Shown here piece after piece: positions 14,073 through 16,340 of a DNA stretch of 16,340 nt. The notes beneath the pieces are model-generated. The model saw only the letters and a list, made by a program, of their open reading frames with translations. It was not told the DNA's origin and ran no database searches. Within the stretch, counting starts at the first letter, position 1. Every line of letters starts with the position of its first letter. Origin of the DNA: Oscillospiraceae bacterium (GTDB lineage: Bacteria > Bacillota_A > Clostridia > Oscillospirales > JAAYXM01); assembly GCA_017408185.1 (NCBI GenBank), contig JAFQVE010000272.1:1-16340 (forward strand). Direction: 5' to 3'. The position numbers and the translations under genes were made by a program.

Positions 14073-14101
14073 AGTATATCACAGGCTTGTTGAAATGTCA
14101 A
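14073..14101 (-). promoter_or_regulatory. marR-degV promoter
   Basis: On the - strand TTGACA (14096-14101) and TATACT (14073-14078) with a 17-bp spacer. The -35 box lies inside operator 2 and operator 1 overlaps the start site, so bound regulator would block polymerase. Confidence 0.85.
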
Positions 14102-14105
14102 CAAG
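14086..14105. promoter_or_regulatory. MarR operator 2 (palindrome)
   Basis: CTTGTTGA-AATG-TCAACAAG: perfect 8-bp arms identical to operator 1, covering the -35 box of the marR promoter. Confidence 0.8.
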
Positions 14106-14176
14106 TTTTGTAGCGTTAATTTTTAAAAATTGTATATATGCTTGCGCAATGAAAGCGCAACCTTTTTACTATACAA

Positions 14177-14207
14177 CAAAAACCTGTCGGAATTCGACAG
14201 GTTTTTG
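14177..14207. terminator. Bidirectional terminator after the TetR gene
   Basis: CAAAAACCTGTCG 14177-14189 pairs with CGACAGGTTTTTG 14195-14207 (13 bp, loop GAATT). The A- and T-runs make it work in both directions; on the - strand it ends the TetR transcript. The stem is identical to the one at 15516-15546. Confidence 0.85.
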
Positions 14208-14228
14208 CTTGGTTTCTATCAACATTAT

Positions 14229-14747
14229 TTACCGGCCTCTGTATTCCCGGTTCAAAACCTCTGCCATTTCATCGGGAGATTCCTGACAGCCTCCGGCAAG
14301 CCACAGTTTGATAATAGCGTTAAGGCCGTTTCTGAAAAATTCAATATGATACTTGATGTTGCTGTCGATATGTTCTTTTTCAGCCCGCATTGTATCGTAT
14401 ATCGAAATGAGATGCTTATCATCATAGCACAATTTAAAATATGTTTGATAAAAAATCTGATTTTCTTTAATGTGGGTAAACATTTTCAGTGCACCTGTCC
14501 GCTCGTTGAAATAATCGTAATCGGCAAACAGATTGCTGAAATCGTTTTCGAGCTTCTCTCTTGTTTTATCTGCCAGGTCAAATATATCAATGTAGTTTGC
14601 ATAGAAGGTGCTTCGGTTCAGTCCCGTATTTTTTATAATATCCGAAACAGTTATTTTTTTAATATCATGGGTTTGCAGAAGCTCTATAAATGCTTTTTCA
14701 ATTTTCTCCTGAGACTTCTTGCGGCGTTTATTATTTTTTATATTCAC
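14229..14747 (-). CDS. TetR/AcrR family transcriptional regulator
   Basis: The 172-residue product has an N-terminal TetR helix-turn-helix: SQEKIEKAFIELLQTHDIKKITVSDIIK and NTGLNRSTFYANYIDIFDLAD, with the recognition helix in GLNRSTFYANY. The remaining ~110 residues are a helical ligand and dimer domain that I cannot assign to a ligand. GTG 14745-14747 is chosen because AGGAGG lies 6 nt upstream; the frame stays open to an ATG at 14840 that would place the operator and promoter inside the gene. It is divergent from the small membrane protein at 14870, and a 17-bp inverted repeat with one mismatch brackets both promoters, so it probably represses itself and the divergent genes. Confidence 0.9.
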   Translation of the reverse strand: MNIKNNKRRKKSQEKIEKAFIELLQTHDIKKITVSDIIKNTGLNRSTFYANYIDIFDLADKTREKLENDFSNLFADYDYFNERTGALKMFTHIKENQIFYQTYFKLCYDDKHLISIYDTMRAEKEHIDSNIKYHIEFFRNGLNAIIKLWLAGGCQESPDEMAEVLNREYRGR

Positions 14748-14759
14748 AGTTTTCCTCCT

Positions 14760-14776
14760 ATTAAACCGACACTTGT
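14760..14776. promoter_or_regulatory. Probable TetR operator arm, left
   Basis: ATTAAACCGACACTTGT is the inverted counterpart of 14837-14853 with one mismatch. It overlaps the end of the TetR ribosome binding region, inside the TetR leader. Confidence 0.6.
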
Positions 14777-14790
14777 TGTAAAATTGATGA

Positions 14791-14819
14791 TTGTTTTGTT
14801 TTTGCGAAAATATTATACT
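14791..14819 (+). promoter_or_regulatory. Promoter of the small membrane protein gene
   Basis: TTGTTT 14791-14796 and TATACT 14814-14819 with a 17-bp spacer, start near 14826. The right operator arm lies just downstream. Confidence 0.55.
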
Positions 14820-14840
14820 ATGATTGCAATAAAAACACAA
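14812..14840 (-). promoter_or_regulatory. TetR gene promoter
   Basis: On the - strand TTGTGT (14835-14840) and TATAAT (14812-14817) with a 17-bp spacer. Its -10 box overlaps that of the divergent promoter and its -35 box overlaps the right operator arm. Confidence 0.6.
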
Positions 14841-14853
14841 GTGTTGGTTTAAT
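14837..14853. promoter_or_regulatory. Probable TetR operator arm, right
   Basis: ACAAGTGTTGGTTTAAT mirrors 14760-14776 with one mismatch. With the preceding bases it contains a local palindrome AACAC-AA-GTGTT, so each arm may itself bind a dimer. Confidence 0.6.
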
Positions 14854-14869
14854 GAAAGGAGAATTTACA

Positions 14870-15238
14870 ATGAAAAAGAGTAGTTTTGTTGCACTCATTA
14901 TGGGAACGGTGAGCGGAGTTTTGTTTGCTCTCGGTATGTGTATGGCGCTTTTGCCGGAATGGAATGCCTTTACGGAGGGAGTTGTCCTCGGGGGCGCGGG
15001 ATTGCTTCTCGGAGCGATAACATTTTTCGTATGGTGCAAGATGGAAAACAAAAAACTTCCCCAAATGAATGGGAAAAATCTTTTGCGCACAATTTACGGT
15101 GTTATTGCCGCTTTGGTTTTCGGTCTTGGTATGTGTATGTGCCTTGTCTGGAAGCAGATTATCTGGGGAACCCTCGTGGGGCTTCTTGGCGTAATTATGC
15201 TGATTGCCATGATACCGATGATAAAGGGCATAAAATAA
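14870..15238 (+). CDS. Small four-helix membrane protein with internal duplication
   Basis: The 122-residue product is almost entirely hydrophobic, with about four membrane helices (roughly 5-28, 36-56, 72-92, 97-117). The halves look duplicated: GVLFALGMCMALLPEW in the first and ALVFGLGMCMCLVWKQ in the second, each followed by a further helix. No catalytic motif is seen and I do not recognise a named family, though similar small proteins occur in Lachnospiraceae-type genomes as I recall. The ATG follows AAAGGAG by 8 nt; an ATG 18 nt upstream overlaps the operator. It is driven by the promoter opposite the TetR gene and precedes the 72-residue repeat protein by 49 nt, so the two are likely induced together. 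Confidence 0.82.
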   Translation: MKKSSFVALIMGTVSGVLFALGMCMALLPEWNAFTEGVVLGGAGLLLGAITFFVWCKMENKKLPQMNGKNLLRTIYGVIAALVFGLGMCMCLVWKQIIWGTLVGLLGVIMLIAMIPMIKGIK

Positions 15239-15287
15239 AAGCGGCGAAAATTGCTCAGTTGAATGAGATAGGAGAAAACACGCATAT

Positions 15288-15506
15288 ATGGCTAAATCGA
15301 AAATTGTAAAAGCGAATGAAAAGATTGCTCAGGCAGTAACCGGTGGCTACAAGAAAATTGAAAAGGGTGTAGTGGAAGGTTATAAAAAAATCGAGCAAGG
15401 GGTTGTAGATGGCTACACCAAGATAGAAGATAAATTTGTAGACGCTTATCTTACCAAAGACGGAGAAACCGTCGAAGAAGCAAAAGCAAGATTAAAAAAG
15501 CAATAG
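15288..15506 (+). CDS. 72-residue protein of 11-residue amphipathic repeats
   Basis: The product begins MAKSKIVKANEKIAQAVT and then carries three tandem 11-residue units: GYKKIEKGVVE, GYKKIEQGVVD, GYTKIEDKFVD. A conserved tail (LTKDGETVEEAKARLKK) follows. The 11-residue period, with aromatic, Ile and Val on one face and charged residues on the other, predicts an amphipathic alpha-helix that could lie on membranes, as in apolipoprotein-like or LEA-like repeats. I recall close relatives as hypothetical proteins in clostridia, often with variable unit numbers. GGAG lies 13 nt before the ATG, a long spacing. It is the last gene before the terminator at 15516 and probably part of the TetR-controlled unit with the membrane protein. 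Function unknown. Confidence 0.85.
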   Translation: MAKSKIVKANEKIAQAVTGGYKKIEKGVVEGYKKIEQGVVDGYTKIEDKFVDAYLTKDGETVEEAKARLKKQ

Positions 15507-15515
15507 ATAGAAAAA

Positions 15516-15546
15516 CAAAAACCTGTCGGTACACGACAGGTTTTTG
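15516..15546. terminator. Bidirectional terminator, second copy
   Basis: CAAAAACCTGTCG 15516-15528 pairs with CGACAGGTTTTTG 15534-15546 (13 bp, loop GTACA). It ends the repeat-protein transcript on the + strand and the tRNA transcript on the - strand. The stem is identical to 14177-14207; only the loop differs. Confidence 0.88.
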
Positions 15547-15549
15547 TTT

Positions 15550-15635
15550 TGGTGGAGGAGGGTGGATTCGGACCACCGAAGTCGAAAGACAACAGATTTA
15601 CAGTCTGCCCCCTTTGGCCACTCGGGAACTCCTCC
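15550..15635 (-). tRNA. tRNA-Tyr (GTA)
   Basis: An 86-nt class II tRNA: acceptor GGAGGAG pairs with CTCCTCC, the anticodon loop is CTGTAAA (anticodon GTA at 15599-15601), a long variable arm follows (GTCTTTCGACTTC), and the T arm is GGTGGTCCGAATCCACC. The discriminator A and CCA are encoded. It lies 8 nt after tRNA-Thr in one transcript. Confidence 0.96.
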
Positions 15636-15643
15636 ATATAAGC

Positions 15644-15719
15644 TGGAGCTGGTAATAGGACTTGAACCTACAACCTGCTGATTACAAATCAGCTGCTCTG
15701 CCAATTGAGCTATACCAGC
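15644..15719 (-). tRNA. tRNA-Thr (TGT)
   Basis: A 76-nt tRNA: acceptor GCTGGTA pairs with TACCAGC, D arm TAGCTCAATTGGCAGAGCA, anticodon loop with TGT (15684-15686) between CTGAT and ATCAG, T arm with GGTTCAAGTCC. The discriminator T and CCA are encoded. Confidence 0.96.
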
Positions 15720-15737
15720 ATTCGTAACAGCCTATTA

Positions 15738-15766
15738 ATTGTATCAAAAACAATTGCATTTGTCAA
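15738..15766 (-). promoter_or_regulatory. tRNA-Thr/Tyr promoter
   Basis: On the - strand a perfect TTGACA (15761-15766) and TACAAT (15738-15743) with a 17-bp spacer, start about 12 nt before tRNA-Thr. The AT-rich stretch 15767-15857 behind it shows no gene. Confidence 0.85.
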
Positions 15767-15857
15767 GTGTTTTTTTAAAAAAATTTTGAATTTAAAAAAT
15801 GTTGAAAAAGGTGGAAAAACTTGAAAAGCAAACTGTCACAATTACAGCAGCTTTTTC

Positions 15858-15886
15858 TTGCAAATTTCTGCCTGATATGGTAAAAT
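15858..15886 (+). promoter_or_regulatory. Promoter of structured RNA copy 2
   Basis: TTGCAA 15858-15863 and TAAAAT 15881-15886 with a 17-bp spacer. G15893, seven bases after the -10 box, opens the long stem of the RNA, the same geometry as at copy 1. Confidence 0.7.
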
Positions 15887-15892
15887 AAAATT

Positions 15893-16057
15893 GCGACGCA
15901 ACTGAATATTAACCATATGTATATTACAAGTATGTATTCTTTTACCTTTTGGTAAAAATGCATACTCTATTTTCGCATACTTGTAGTATATGGGAAGTTG
16001 TGTCGCAGCAATCAGAGATATGCATTTTTCGTGCGTAGCTTCGGCTGCGCACTTTTT
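15893..16057 (+). ncRNA. Structured pseudoknotted RNA, copy 2 (unrecognised family)
   Basis: A ~165-nt RNA gene. The outer stem pairs GCGACGCAACT 15893-15903 with AGTTGTGTCGC 15996-16006. A second stem pairs 15913-15934 with 15976-15993 (6 and 12 pairs around a 4-base bulge). The loop holds a small hairpin TTTTACC-TTTT-GGTAAAA (15940-15957), then ATGCATACTC 15958-15967, complementary to GAG-A-TATGCAT 16015-16025 outside the stem (one bulge): a pseudoknot. The terminator is GTGCGTAGC 16031-16039, loop TTCG, GCTGCGCAC 16044-16052, then five T. The stem and pseudoknot bases differ from copy 1 but remain paired, which argues for a conserved RNA structure. It stands alone and converges on the ABC transporter gene. 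Confidence 0.72.
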
Positions 16058-16077
16058 ATTGATGCACAGAAGAACAT

Positions 16078-16114
16078 AAAATGCGGAACGACATTTGATA
16101 TCGTTCCGCATTTT
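16078..16114. terminator. Terminator of the ABC transporter operon
   Basis: AAAATGCGGAACGA 16078-16091 and TCGTTCCGCATTTT 16101-16114 form a perfect 14-bp stem with a 9-base loop, 15 bp after the stop of the - strand ATPase gene. It can act in both directions. Confidence 0.82.
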
Positions 16115-16129
16115 ATTATTTTCAGTTTT

Positions 16130-16340
16130 TTACAGCACTTTGCCGAGGAAAGCGCGAAGGCGCGGGGACTTTGGATTTCCGAAAAGCTCGTCGGGTGTGC
16201 CTTGTTCGGCGATAACGCCCTCATCCATAAAGAGAACGCGCGTTGCAACCTCGCGGGCAAAGCCCATTTCGTGGGTAACAACTACCATCGTCATTCCCTC
16301 ATCAGCAAGCTCACGCATAATTTCAAGAACCTCGCCGACC
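16130..16340 (-). CDS. Polar amino acid ABC transporter ATP-binding protein (3' part)
   Basis: About 69 C-terminal residues are visible; the gene runs off the right edge. The sequence [49 protein letters not shown] is the region after Walker B in GlnQ/HisP-type ATPases: the switch histidine is in VVTHEMGFA, and the tail has the usual [13 protein letters not shown] ending. Its permease and binding-protein partners are expected outside the window; it is the last gene of its transcript, followed by the 14-bp terminator. Family assignment is secure, substrate is not. Confidence 0.92.
   Translation of the reverse strand, partial: VGEVLEIMRELADEGMTMVVVTHEMGFAREVATRVLFMDEGVIAEQGTPDELFGNPKSPRLRAFLGKVL

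Noticed and set aside
14142..14160. Hairpin TTGCGC-N7-GCGCAA followed by CCTTTTT on the + strand, as a terminator.
   Set aside because: No + strand gene ends upstream of it, and the adjacent 13-bp stem at 14177-14207 explains termination of the - strand TetR gene.
14130..14852. A 240-codon + strand open frame opposite the TetR gene.
   Set aside because: It runs through two promoters, an operator and a terminator, and its sequence is the complement of a clear TetR gene with a proper ribosome binding site.

Overview
The window looks like chromosomal DNA from an anaerobic clostridial Firmicute (class Clostridia, probably gut-type; lineage not resolvable by eye). Reasons: strong AGGAGG-type ribosome binding sites with occasional GTG/TTG starts, class I cysteine desulfurase plus NifU-type scaffold, rubrerythrin, a hypFCDE maturation cluster, DegV/MarR, a TetR block of clostridial flavour, and tRNA genes with encoded CCA. 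No phage or IS transposase genes are seen.

Layout, left to right. 1-209: a broken 5' copy of rnhA and a hairpin-rich REP-like segment in front of the intact rnhA. 180-2285: rnhA, cysteine desulfurase and NifU scaffold, all + strand. 2286-2947: no conventional gene, but densely packed: a convergent type I toxin-antitoxin-like locus (21-residue hydrophobic peptide on the - strand, antisense RNA on the + strand), then a ~219-nt structured RNA gene with its own promoter, pseudoknot and terminator. 2948-4664: a membrane-anchored LysM-G5-M23 cell-wall peptidase with a sigma-A promoter overlapped by three WalR-like half-sites at 11-bp spacing. 4737-5402: rubrerythrin. 5432-10051: hypF-hypC-hypD-hypE, which build the Fe(CN)2CO group of [NiFe]-hydrogenases; hypA, hypB and the hydrogenase itself are not here.

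10086-12485: a - strand operon GT8 glycosyltransferase / PlsC-like acyltransferase / CrtO-like membrane acyltransferase, which looks like a lipid or glycolipid modification unit. 12526-12606: hairpins and a terminator. 12709-14105: marR-degV operon with two near-identical 20-bp palindromic operators around its promoter. 14177-15546: a block bounded by two copies of the same 13-bp terminator stem, holding a TetR regulator divergent from a small four-helix membrane protein and a 72-residue protein of 11-residue repeats. 15550-15766: tRNA-Thr and tRNA-Tyr (- strand). 15858-16057: a second copy of the structured RNA family seen at 2631-2849. 16078-16340: terminator and 3' end of a polar amino acid ABC transporter ATPase.

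The most interesting material is non-coding: two unlinked copies of one pseudoknotted RNA family, each starting at the base of its long stem 7-8 nt after a good promoter and ending in a UUCG terminator, with loop-tail pairing kept by compensatory changes; and the type I toxin-antitoxin-like locus beside the first copy. All pairings and promoter calls were made by eye, without folding or database search.
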